Origin: Paenibacillus lignilyticus | GTDB lineage: Bacteria > Bacillota > Bacilli > Paenibacillales > Paenibacillaceae | Direction: 5' to 3' | Assembly: GCF_017942085.1 (NCBI RefSeq) | Contig: NZ_JAGKSP010000017.1 | Location: 1 to 64,000, forward strand | Length of the DNA: 64,000 nucleotides | Shown here: positions 42,311 to 49,748 of the stretch, one piece after another | Layout of the letters: the number at the start of each line of letters is the position of its first letter | Numbering within the stretch: position 1 is the stretch's first letter | The notes under the pieces: generated by a model | The model's database searches: none | What the model was told of the DNA's origin: nothing | What the model saw: the letters and a program-made list of their open reading frames with translations, nothing else | Made by a program: the position numbers and the translations under genes

Positions 42311-43446
42311 TCTGCTTCGCTCCCATTCTCGTTAAGTTCATCGGCCGAAGCATAGACCATTACGGCTGTTTCAGCAACGGGAGCTCCGTTCACGACCAGC
42401 TCAAGCCGGTGCAGGCCCGGATAATGCTTACGTGTCGTTAAGTCGGTGAAGTCCAGCTTCTTCCCGCCGGCCAATCTTGTTCCCGGCGCCGCGCGCTTGT
42501 CGCTCAGCAGGAACCGCTTCTGCGACACCTTGCCCCCTGCCTTCGCATAGAAGACACCTAGCTCAATGCGAAGTTTAATCGGCTCGCTTGTCGAATCGCC
42601 CAGCCGCAAAGCGTACCGGACCTCGACGATTCCGCCGATCTTGACGCTCTCTTGCATAACCTCGATTTCAGCGGCATCCACGCAGTTTTCCGCTGCCCCT
42701 TCCTCATAGCCGAACAGCGCCATAATTTCAGGATCGGCTGCTTTAATCAGCGTTCTGCAGCCGTGCCGTACGATCCAGTCCGTGAGCGTATGTTGGCCCT
42801 TCCAGCGAGCAGCAATTGCTTTTACGGCGTCAGGATGATCTTTGGCGATATCGTTCAGGTTGTTCGCGACACTCTTGCGCACATAGAGCGATGGATCGCA
42901 CTTGAGCAGCTCCAGCAGCGGAATGATTGGGGATGGGTCACGTTTGAACATGGTGAGCGCCTGGGCCCACGGCAATCGCGGTCGACAGCCTTCGCTGGCC
43001 AGACGGCGCAAATGCTCATTCTCGCTTCGAGCCCATTCCATCATTCGAGCCATCGTCCGCTCCGGCTCTTGCAGCAGAAACGGCCTGATCGCAAACTCTG
43101 CCGTCGATTGAATCGTGAACTTCTCCAGTGCATGCATGGAACGCTCCCAATCGGAGAGTCCATAGCGTTCTACGAAATCGGGAAAGAATAAATAAGGAAA
43201 TCCGGCGCAACGCTCATGAATCGCAAGCAGCACATCCAGAGCCTCCGGGTAAGATGCGGGCAATACCGCCCCTAATGATTCCGTAATTCGGCGGATTCGG
43301 CCCTTGAGCTCAAGCTCCTCCCAGCCTTCGCCGGTGACAAGCAGCGTGAAGCGTTCACGCTCGAAGGCCGGCCACTCGGATGCGGTTAGCTCCGCGAATC
43401 GCCGCAGAAACGGCATGTCATACATCAATTTCAACGGTTCTGCCAT
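42307..43446 (-). CDS. alkC: DNA alkylation repair glycosylase AlkC-like
   Basis: HEAT-like-repeat DNA glycosylase of 379 residues. Residues about 20-240 form helical repeats with the AlkC hallmarks EGCRPRLPWAQALTMFKRDPS, YVRKSVANNLNDIAKDHP and WIVRHGCRTLIKAADPE. The C-terminal part (about 260-365) is a beta-sandwich resembling the Ig-like domain of AlkC proteins. Known AlkC enzymes remove N3-methylated bases such as 3-methyladenine and 3-methylcytosine. AAAGGAGG lies 13 bases before the ATG. It shares an operon with the exporter-like gene. Confidence 0.88.
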   Translation of the reverse strand: MAEPLKLMYDMPFLRRFAELTASEWPAFERERFTLLVTGEGWEELELKGRIRRITESLGAVLPASYPEALDVLLAIHERCAGFPYLFFPDFVERYGLSDWERSMHALEKFTIQSTAEFAIRPFLLQEPERTMARMMEWARSENEHLRRLASEGCRPRLPWAQALTMFKRDPSPIIPLLELLKCDPSLYVRKSVANNLNDIAKDHPDAVKAIAARWKGQHTLTDWIVRHGCRTLIKAADPEIMALFGYEEGAAENCVDAAEIEVMQESVKIGGIVEVRYALRLGDSTSEPIKLRIELGVFYAKAGGKVSQKRFLLSDKRAAPGTRLAGGKKLDFTDLTTRKHYPGLHRLELVVNGAPVAETAVMVYASADELNENGSEAE

Positions 43447-43500
43447 CTCTCTGTTCTCGCCTCCTTTCGCTATTATAGCCGATTCTTCTGCAAAAAGAAG

Positions 43501-43529
43501 TTTTCAACCTGCTTATCCCCCTTTATAAT
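43501..43529 (+). promoter_or_regulatory. Promoter of the DagK-like gene
   Basis: TTTTCA (43501-43506), 17-bp spacer, TATAAT (43524-43529), 28 bp before the start codon. Confidence 0.6.
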
Positions 43530-43556
43530 GAGCACATCAGAGGAGGCGTCAACCAC

Positions 43557-44567
43557 ATGTGGATTTTTGCCGTAAACGACAAGTCCGGCGGCGGCCGAGG
43601 CAAGAAAGTATGGAAGCTCGTAGAAGCTGAGCTGCAGCGCCGCAAGCTCCCGTACCGCGCGATCCTGGCTCAATCGCCGGAGGAAGCATGCGCAGAAATT
43701 CGCAAGCAGCTCGCGTTACACTCGGCCAGCAGTACGGACTCGGCAGTCGAAGCGTCTGCCGGCGGCGGATCACCCGGCAGCCCCGCAGCGCGTTCGGCAG
43801 TTCGCGCAGTCGTCGTTATCGGCGGAGACGGTACGATCCACAGCATACTGCCTGCCTTATATGAGAGCGGCGTGCCGCTTGGCATCATTCCTTCCGGCTC
43901 AGGCAACGACACAGCGCGCGCCTTTCATATTCCTGCGGAGCCGATCGAAGCACTCAATCGCATCCTCAATTGCGAAAGCGCTTTACCTATAGATCTCATC
44001 CGGCTGCGCAGCGCCTCGGCAGACGGACAGACGACGATGCGACCCGTTCTTACCGCGCTCGCGGTCGGTTTCGACGCCGCAATTGCCGCAGCCGTCAACC
44101 GCTCCGTCTATAAGAAAATATGCAACCTGCTCGGGGCAGGCTCCTTCGCTTATGTCATCGGCCTCTTCCAGATGCTGATGTCCTATCGCCCCCGTCCGAT
44201 TACGGTGACGGTAGACGGAACCGCGCACGACTTCGAGCGCGGCTGGATGGCGGCCGTATGCAGCGTTCCGGCTTATGGCGGCGGCTTGCGGATCTGCCCG
44301 GATGCTTCGCCCACCGACGGCTTGCTGGACGTGTGCGTGATCCATACTTGCACTCCGCTGCAAATGCTGCGCGTATTCCCTACGCTGCTTAGCGGCGCGC
44401 ATGTTCGCCTTCCCTATGTAAAGATGCTCCGCGGCAAGGCCGTTACCGTTGAGGCTCAGCAGAGGTCGGGTGCAGAGCCGATAGGAATTTACGGCGACGG
44501 CGAGCCAGCCGGCGCCACTCCCTTATACGCAGAAGCAGCCGGCAATCGCATTAGCTTGCTGCGGTAA
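43557..44567 (+). CDS. Diacylglycerol/lipid kinase, DagK/YegS family
   Basis: Lipid kinase of 336 residues, expected to phosphorylate diacylglycerol or a related lipid at the membrane surface. Motifs: N-terminal VNDKSGGGRGKK, nucleotide-binding VVIGGDGTIHS, IIPSGSGNDTARAF and VPAYGGGLRICPDASPTDGL. An insert of about 25 residues rich in Ser/Ala/Gly (about residues 55-80) precedes GGDGT. GAGGAGG lies upstream of the ATG. Monocistronic, convergent with the sensor kinase. Confidence 0.92.
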   Translation: MWIFAVNDKSGGGRGKKVWKLVEAELQRRKLPYRAILAQSPEEACAEIRKQLALHSASSTDSAVEASAGGGSPGSPAARSAVRAVVVIGGDGTIHSILPALYESGVPLGIIPSGSGNDTARAFHIPAEPIEALNRILNCESALPIDLIRLRSASADGQTTMRPVLTALAVGFDAAIAAAVNRSVYKKICNLLGAGSFAYVIGLFQMLMSYRPRPITVTVDGTAHDFERGWMAAVCSVPAYGGGLRICPDASPTDGLLDVCVIHTCTPLQMLRVFPTLLSGAHVRLPYVKMLRGKAVTVEAQQRSGAEPIGIYGDGEPAGATPLYAEAAGNRISLLR

Positions 44568-44590
44568 CCGGCTGCCTCTATGCAGCTTAT

Positions 44591-44631
44591 GACGAAAGCG
44601 CATCATGATACGCTCATGATGCGCTTTCGTC
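44591..44631. terminator. Perfect 18-bp hairpin between convergent genes
   Basis: GACGAAAGCGCATCATGA pairs exactly with 44614-44631 around a 5-base loop. The right arm encodes the last codons of the sensor kinase. No long T-run follows on either strand, so it may act as an RNA-stabilising hairpin rather than an intrinsic terminator. Confidence 0.55.
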
Positions 44632-46419
44632 TTCTTGGCGCAGCCGATGAATCGGCGTGACCTTATTCCAAACCTCAACATCCGTAACCTCTGCCGGAAT
44701 CTGAAATGGCAAGATGATATCGAATGTCGTTCCATCCCCTACACGGCTTTTCACTTCGATGCTGCCTTGGTGATTGTCTACGATTTTGTAAGTCACCATC
44801 AGCCCCAGACCCGTGCCCTTCTCCTTGGTCGTATAGAAAGGCTGACCGATCTTCGAAAGCTGGTTCTGCGGAATGCCGGGTCCCCGATCCGCGATGCGCG
44901 CGATAATGCGATTGCCTTCACGCAAGCAAGTAACGGTGATTTTTCCGCCGTCCATCATGACCTCAATCGCGTTCTTGAGCACATTGATAAACACTTGCTT
45001 GAGCTGATTCTCGACGCCTCGCACCCATAGCGCTTCCTCGCCTAAATTCGATTCGATCTCAATATTGTGCAAAATCGCCTGTGCTTCCAGCAGCGTAATC
45101 GTATCCGCCATAATGGAGCGGATATCCTTGTATGCCAGCTCGTAAATTTGCGGCTTGGAGAGCATCAGCAGCTCGCTCACGATCGATTCGATCCGATTCA
45201 ATTCCGATTTCATAATGTCGTAATAGTTCTTGCTGTTGTTGCGCCCGGATGCGATGAGCTGCAGGAAACCCTTCAAGGAAGTGAGCGGATTGCGGATTTC
45301 ATGCGCGATCCCTGCCGCCAGCTGGCCGGCCACATAGAGCTTCTCGGAATTAATGAGCAGCTCCTCGTTCTTCTTGCGCTCCGAGATGTCTCGGATAATG
45401 ATTTGAAACACCGGCTTGCCCGACAGCTTCGTGCTGGTCTCAATGACCTCCGTATGCAGCGGCTTCCCTTGCACCGTGAACCAATCCAGCTCGATCGGGC
45501 TCTGCCGAACCCGCTGCTTCGTCACTTGAAGCATTCTTTTGAGAACCGTGTGAAATTTGGGCTGCAGAAACTGGTAGACCGGCTTGCCGAGCATATCGGC
45601 CTCGCTGTCCGCCGCAAACATTTGGAGTCCGGACCGGTTGATATATTCCCATTTCTCATCATGAATGATCGCGATCATGTCGATGGATGTTTCCACCAGC
45701 AGCTTATAGCGTTCATTCATAGAGGTATAACGACGATCTACATACCGGGCTACCAGGCTGAATACGAAGATGACCAGCGTAGCCAGACCAAGCACGATGG
45801 AGAGCAGCTGCATGTAATCGTTCAGTCGATCCGCGGTAAGCACGACCGAATAGATTACGGTCACGGTTTCCAGCCCTAACAGCTGCATAATAATGCCGGT
45901 GAAGCCGAGCAGTAAGCCCGCGAGCAGCATGGAACCGTTCTTCCGCTCGAAGATATAGAAAGAGACCGCTGTCCCGAGGAAGCTGAACAGAAACGAAAAG
46001 GATGCTAACTGGTAATGGATGCTGTAGCCTTCCACCTGCACGCTTAGCAGCGTGGAATAAATCAAAGAGCTCGTTCCGAGTGCCATCAGTAAACTGCAGC
46101 CCAGCAAACGAATCGTATGCGGTAACCTTGAGCCCAGCAGCCGGAAGGAACCGTAAGCGCTCGCCATTATGCTGAACAGTTTAACAATGATGGTCCAGTC
46201 TATGAGAATCATGGTGTCTGATGTCAGTAAGATGATGAAATGGCTTACCCACAAACCGAGTCCATAAACAAGCGCACCGCTAAGCAGCCAATATTGCCGC
46301 ATGACACGGAGCATTTGGAGGTGACCGATCATGCTGTACATCGTGATGGAGGCAAATAAATTGATTGTGAGTGCCAGCATCAACGGCATCCACTTATCGC
46401 CAATCATTAGTTCACTCAT
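44614..46419 (-). CDS. Membrane sensor histidine kinase with MHYT-like N-terminus and PAS domain
   Basis: Sensor kinase of 601 residues. About seven membrane helices (10-230) include LWVSHFIILLTS and SITMYSMIGHL, which resemble a degenerate MHYT-type sensor domain. A PAS domain follows (about 245-355, ETSIDMIAIIHDEKWEYINR, ending RDISERKKNEE), then HisKA (LAAGIAHEIRNPLTSLKGFL, His about 380) and HATPase (NVLKNAIEVM, DRGPGIP, GTGLGLMVTYKI). The H-box closely resembles that of the GAF kinase at 5052 and is of the phosphorelay type, so Spo0F is a plausible acceptor (inference). GGAGA precedes the ATG. No partner regulator is adjacent. Confidence 0.9.
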   Translation of the reverse strand: MSELMIGDKWMPLMLALTINLFASITMYSMIGHLQMLRVMRQYWLLSGALVYGLGLWVSHFIILLTSDTMILIDWTIIVKLFSIMASAYGSFRLLGSRLPHTIRLLGCSLLMALGTSSLIYSTLLSVQVEGYSIHYQLASFSFLFSFLGTAVSFYIFERKNGSMLLAGLLLGFTGIIMQLLGLETVTVIYSVVLTADRLNDYMQLLSIVLGLATLVIFVFSLVARYVDRRYTSMNERYKLLVETSIDMIAIIHDEKWEYINRSGLQMFAADSEADMLGKPVYQFLQPKFHTVLKRMLQVTKQRVRQSPIELDWFTVQGKPLHTEVIETSTKLSGKPVFQIIIRDISERKKNEELLINSEKLYVAGQLAAGIAHEIRNPLTSLKGFLQLIASGRNNSKNYYDIMKSELNRIESIVSELLMLSKPQIYELAYKDIRSIMADTITLLEAQAILHNIEIESNLGEEALWVRGVENQLKQVFINVLKNAIEVMMDGGKITVTCLREGNRIIARIADRGPGIPQNQLSKIGQPFYTTKEKGTGLGLMVTYKIVDNHQGSIEVKSRVGDGTTFDIILPFQIPAEVTDVEVWNKVTPIHRLRQEDESAS

Positions 46420-46544
46420 TATGATTCTCCGATAACGATAGATTTTTGTGGAAGTCTGCTAGCTGTGAAATTCGACATTTTCCCAAATTATCCTTTTTTC
46501 TTCGCCAGGAAAGTGCAGGAACACCCTTCCTATGACATCCGGAC

Positions 46545-46573
46545 TGTTCCTGAAGTGGGAGGTGCGCTATAAT
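46545..46573 (+). promoter_or_regulatory. mscL promoter
   Basis: TATAAT at 46568-46573 with a weak -35 (TGTTCC) 17 bp upstream, 24 bp before the mscL start. Confidence 0.5.
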
Positions 46574-46596
46574 ATTGCAAGTAAAGGAGTGAACTT

Positions 46597-47055
46597 ATGG
46601 TTAAAATTTTAAAAGAGTTTCGAGAATTTGCCGTCCGCGGCAACGTGCTGGATCTGGCAGTCGGCGTTATCATCGGCGGCGCCTTCGGCAAAATTGTAAC
46701 TTCCATGGTCAACGACATCATTATGCCGCCGATCAGCTATCTGCTTGGCAACGTCAACCTGACCGATAAATTTATCCCTCTGTCCGCAGATGATTCCGTG
46801 AAAATCGCTTACGGTAGTTTTCTTAACGTCATTCTCGATTTTACGATTGTCGCCTTCTGTATCTTCATGATTGTTAAAGGGGCCAATACCCTTCGCCGCC
46901 TCAATGCCAAAGAGACGGAAGAGAAGCCGGCCGAGCCAACGGACAAGACCTGTCCGTACTGCTTGTCCAAAATCCCCGTCAAAGCTACTCGCTGCGGCCA
47001 TTGTACGTCTCATCTGAACGACGAGCCGGCCGAGCTTCAAGAAGGCTTGTCCTAG
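46597..47055 (+). CDS. mscL: Large-conductance mechanosensitive channel MscL with C-terminal zinc ribbon
   Basis: Membrane channel of 152 residues that opens on hypo-osmotic shock. The N-terminal helix and TM1 are FREFAVRGNVLDLAVGVIIG followed by GAFGKIVTSMVNDIIMPP; TM2 is NVILDFTIVAFCIFMIVKGA. After a short linker the C-terminus holds CPYCLSKIPVKATRCGHCTS, a zinc-ribbon with two CxxC pairs, instead of a longer helical bundle. GTAAAGGAGTG precedes the ATG. The Nudix gene starts 4 bp later, so the two are co-transcribed. Confidence 0.93.
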   Translation: MVKILKEFREFAVRGNVLDLAVGVIIGGAFGKIVTSMVNDIIMPPISYLLGNVNLTDKFIPLSADDSVKIAYGSFLNVILDFTIVAFCIFMIVKGANTLRRLNAKETEEKPAEPTDKTCPYCLSKIPVKATRCGHCTSHLNDEPAELQEGLS

Positions 47056-47059
47056 TCCG

Positions 47060-47713
47060 ATGGCCACGCTTGGGCACGCTTCCGAAGAAGAGCACTTCGA
47101 CATTTACGACGAAGCCGGCGCATGGCTCGGAACGGCTCCTCGCAGCGAAGTACATGCTCGAGGGCTATGGCATCGTTCCATTCACTGCTGGCTGGTGCGG
47201 CGCGACGGCAATCGCAAGCTGGTGCTGTTTCAACAGCGGAGCTCGGACAAGGATACGTACCCGGGCTTCTACGACATTACGGCTGCCGGTCATCTGACGG
47301 CCGGCGAGTCGATGCGCGATGCTGCACGCGAAATTGAAGAGGAGCTCGGCGCTCCCGTTCCGTATGAAGCGCTTATACCGCTTGGCGAAGCGCGCAAGGA
47401 AGCCGCGGGATTCGCCAAGGGTGCAGCGTTTGTAGACCGCGAGGTCAGCGAGGTGTACGGTTTCGTTTATGACGCGCCGCTCGGGTCGCTGATCCTGCAA
47501 GCCGAAGAAGTGGCCGGGGTGTACGAAGCCGACCTCGAAGAGATGATTGCCCTGTTTGACGGAGAGCTGGATCTTGCAGAGGCGGCCGGTTTCCGGCTTG
47601 GCCCTGATTATCAGCAGCTCCCTTCGACGGTACAAGTGAAGGCCTCTGACTTTGTAACACGGCCTTCAAGCTATTATTCAGGCGTATTCCGCGCTTTGCT
47701 GCTCCATTTGTGA
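47060..47713 (+). CDS. Nudix hydrolase, IPP-isomerase-like
   Basis: Protein of 217 residues. The N-terminal part (FDIYDEAGAWLGTAPRSEVH; ARGLWHRSIHCWLV) resembles the Idi/YfcD type. The Nudix box GHLTAGESMRDAAREIEEELG has the full GX5EX7REUXEE pattern, so diphosphate hydrolysis is expected. Substrate unknown. Its 3' part overlaps by 269 bp the antisense reading frame of the tyrosinase-like gene. Confidence 0.9.
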   Translation: MATLGHASEEEHFDIYDEAGAWLGTAPRSEVHARGLWHRSIHCWLVRRDGNRKLVLFQQRSSDKDTYPGFYDITAAGHLTAGESMRDAAREIEEELGAPVPYEALIPLGEARKEAAGFAKGAAFVDREVSEVYGFVYDAPLGSLILQAEEVAGVYEADLEEMIALFDGELDLAEAAGFRLGPDYQQLPSTVQVKASDFVTRPSSYYSGVFRALLLHL

Positions 47714-48326
47714 GCAGCAGGGCGGAACTGCGCCTTTTTTTGCCTCTTCCGGACTGACTCCTTGCTGAGCTTGCGCTGACCTGCCCCCGGTTCCCTGTGG
47801 ATGCTGACTTCCGGGCCAGGCTCGCCCCTCTGCCGCCTCCTACGAAGCCGTTCTGCCCCGCCAACTGTTCCCACCGCTTATAGAACTGATCAAGCATGCC
47901 ATGGATTTGATAGAAATACGTACTCTGAGGCGCCAAATCGAAATCATTCAGAAAGTCTTCGCCAAAAACTCTAGACGCCTCTTGATGAATGCATCCATGG
48001 AAATTCGAACCCTCGATAAACAGCCCGAGCTGATCCAGCGAGCTGAAAGACTGTAAGTTATTCATAAGGCGCGCTTCGGCCGATTTGTTATAACAGCGGG
48101 TGTTGCGGATCGCCTCAGGCACGCTTTGCCACGGCGCGACCAGCTGCGGATCATACCCTTGTTGATAGTACCACTGCAGCGCTTTATTGATAAAATAACG
48201 ATGGAATTGCATAAACTTCGCACCATAGCCCGCCGGCAGCTGCGACGGATCATCGTGATGATTGGCATGGTGCCATTGCACATGTTCCTGCAGAAGCGCT
48301 TGTGGAAAATTCGGAATTAACGGCAT
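47445..48326 (-). CDS. Tyrosinase-like copper protein, suspicious C-terminal extension
   Basis: Open frame of 293 residues whose first 165 form a tyrosinase-like domain: HVQWHHANHHDD near the start, FMQFHRYFINKALQWYY (compare FLPWHRxYL of tyrosinases), FHGCIHQEAS, and APQSTYFYQIHGMLDQFYKRW (compare DPxFxLHHxxxDRxW). This suggests a type-3 copper centre, although some ligands differ from the canonical HH pair. The last 125 residues are basic, low in complexity and antisense to the Nudix gene. A shift by one base near 47830 would end the protein at a TAG directly after the domain, so the true product may be about 165-170 residues. A start at 48326 follows GGAGGGGAC. Confidence 0.65.
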   Translation of the reverse strand: MPLIPNFPQALLQEHVQWHHANHHDDPSQLPAGYGAKFMQFHRYFINKALQWYYQQGYDPQLVAPWQSVPEAIRNTRCYNKSAEARLMNNLQSFSSLDQLGLFIEGSNFHGCIHQEASRVFGEDFLNDFDLAPQSTYFYQIHGMLDQFYKRWEQLAGQNGFVGGGRGASLARKSASTGNRGQVSASSARSQSGRGKKRRSSALLLTNGAAKRGIRLNNSLKAVLQSQRPSLVPSKGAADNQGQAGNRPPLQDPALRQTGQSSLRGRLRTPRPLLRLAGSATRAARHKRNRTPR

Positions 48327-48402
48327 ACCTGTCCCCTCCTATGCCAAACGTCCATTTCCAGTTAGTCTATGCCGGTGTCATGGGAGGGGTTCGTCACAAA
48401 AT

Positions 48403-48438
48403 AAGGGCTGCCTCACCGAAGTGATGACAGCCCTTACA
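48403..48438 (-). terminator. Terminator after Cys-rich protein gene
   Basis: Arms AAGGGCTG and CAGCCCTT, then TTATTTTG on the minus strand. Confidence 0.85.
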
Positions 48439-48463
48439 GAGGAAGACGGTTCGCCAATCAAAT

Positions 48464-48877
48464 TTAGAAGTTGTTGCAATTTCCCATCGATACGCAAATG
48501 TCGAATGTAATGCGGACGTCGCAGCAGTTACCAAACACACATGAAATGCGTACGCAAGCCATCCGGCCTTGGTGGAAGAAACAGACAACATTACAGTTGG
48601 AGCCGATCAATTCTTCAACGACTTTACGGTTTCTGCAGCGGATCGCACGAACAAGCTTAGCAGCTACAGCCGGCGAACGAAGCTGACAGAACAAATCGGA
48701 AAGATCTGCACCTGCCTCTTGGATACCTTCTACAGCGCCATCACGTTGGTTGCAACAATGGCTTCCGCTTCTGCTTCCCATCACTTGCTCGTTGGAAACA
48801 CGCGCGCTGCTGGATTTCCGGGATTTCGATTTTGCAGCAACCTTCTGAACACTCTTCACTTTCAATTTAATTGACAC
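48464..48877 (-). CDS. Cysteine-rich protein, possible spore coat component
   Basis: Protein of 137 residues. The N-terminus is Lys/Ser-rich (VKSVQKVAAKSKSRKSSSAR), and the C-terminal half is rich in Cys and hydrophobic residues (NCNVVCFFHQGRMACVRISC; GNCCDVRITFDICVSMGNC), with at least ten cysteines in total. Such sequences suit a cross-linked or metal-binding structural protein, as in spore coats, but no family signature was recognised. The GTG at 48877 follows GGAGGAAATCAG. It has its own terminator. Confidence 0.7.
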   Translation of the reverse strand: MSIKLKVKSVQKVAAKSKSRKSSSARVSNEQVMGSRSGSHCCNQRDGAVEGIQEAGADLSDLFCQLRSPAVAAKLVRAIRCRNRKVVEELIGSNCNVVCFFHQGRMACVRISCVFGNCCDVRITFDICVSMGNCNNF

Positions 48878-48895
48878 CTGATTTCCTCCTTTCAA

Positions 48896-49107
48896 ACGAA
48901 CTACAATACACTATGAAAGGAGAGGTGTTCTAGTATAAGACAAGACTCCCGTGGCTATCGCATAACCTGAAAGCCACTGTCTCTGCGTAGTCGATCGCCT
49001 TCCCCTCTATCAGCCTACTTCTTATAGCCGATTTAGTGTCATGGGGGTATAGTAGCCGCTATTTCATCTGCACTCGCGGGCCGCGATTTCACACTTCTGG
49101 GAATAGC
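48896..49107. other. Intergenic region without recognised features
   Basis: No open frame with a ribosome site and no clear repeat were found between the Cys-rich protein promoter region and the tRNA terminator. Confidence 0.5.
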
Positions 49108-49144
49108 AAAAAGGCGCGATCTCCGATACTTCGGAAGCCGCGCC
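49108..49144 (-). terminator. Terminator after tRNA-Thr
   Basis: Minus-strand hairpin with outer arms GGCGCG/CGCGCC and inner TTCCGAAG/TCGGA pairing, followed by TTTTTGC, 16 bp after the tRNA 3' end. Confidence 0.8.
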
Positions 49145-49159
49145 ATTTATAGCTAGACA

Positions 49160-49234
49160 TGGTGCTGGTGAAGGGAATTGAACCCCCGGCCTACGCATTA
49201 CGAGTGCGTTGCTCTGCCCCTGAGCTACACCAGC
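49160..49234 (-). tRNA. tRNA-Thr (anticodon CGT)
   Basis: A 75-nt minus-strand tRNA with encoded CCA. Acceptor arms are GCTGGTG/CACCAGC, the D arm is GCTCAGGGGCAGAGC, the anticodon arm has stem ACGCA/TGCGT around loop CTCGTAA (anticodon CGT, reading ACG), and the T arm holds GGTTCAATTCC. It stands alone with its own terminator. Confidence 0.95.
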
Positions 49235-49357
49235 ATGCAACTGCAATTGCTGCATAGAACTGCTGCTTTTTTCAATATACTGCAACCATTTCTCATCGTC
49301 AATCCTCTTTCCGGCATTCATCTTGCACCGCTGTGAGCCCCCTATGGAGCTTGAATC

Positions 49358-49377
49358 CCCCGTGATCAAACACGGGG
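49358..49377. repeat. Small perfect hairpin
   Basis: CCCCGTG and CACGGGG are separated by ATCAAA at the edge of the array that follows. No T-run. Confidence 0.5.
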
Positions 49378-49389
49378 TTAACGTACAGT

Positions 49390-49645
49390 GAAGAGCCCTT
49401 TTTCGAGCGAAACGATTGGATTTGAAAATCAGACCTTTGCAGCCGGCTCCGTTACGTGCTAACGAATTGCAGGGGCCTTATTTGCCTGAAAACAGCCCTT
49501 TTTCAATTCTAACGAATCGTGGAAGCCTTATTTCGGGGAAAATGGAGCGAATATGGCATCTAAGCACGAATTAAGGTCTGTACGATTCGTAAGATTTTCA
49601 AATCGAGCAATTAGGCTGATTTAAGACCTCAGGGATTCGTTAGAG
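49390..49645. repeat. 50-bp period array with direct and inverted units
   Basis: AACGAWT-type motifs start at 49411, 49461 and 49511 (50 bp apart), each followed by a CCTTATTT- or GACCTTTG-like segment and a run of A. On the other strand two units show GATTCGTW at 49584 and 49634 (50 bp apart). GATTTGAAAATC (49419) and its reverse complement (49593) mark opposite arms. About 500 bp between the tRNA and the sensor kinase hold only this array. Confidence 0.65.
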
Positions 49646-49748
49646 CAAAACACAAAAAGTGTTGCAATATGCAACAATTCATTTTAGATACTTCATATGC
49701 AGCAGCCTGCCGGCGCAAACTGCGCACACAGCGGCTCAGCCTCCGCTC

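Noticed and set aside
49064..49369. 101-residue minus-strand frame
   Set aside because: It runs through the tRNA-Thr gene and its terminator, so it is not a real gene.
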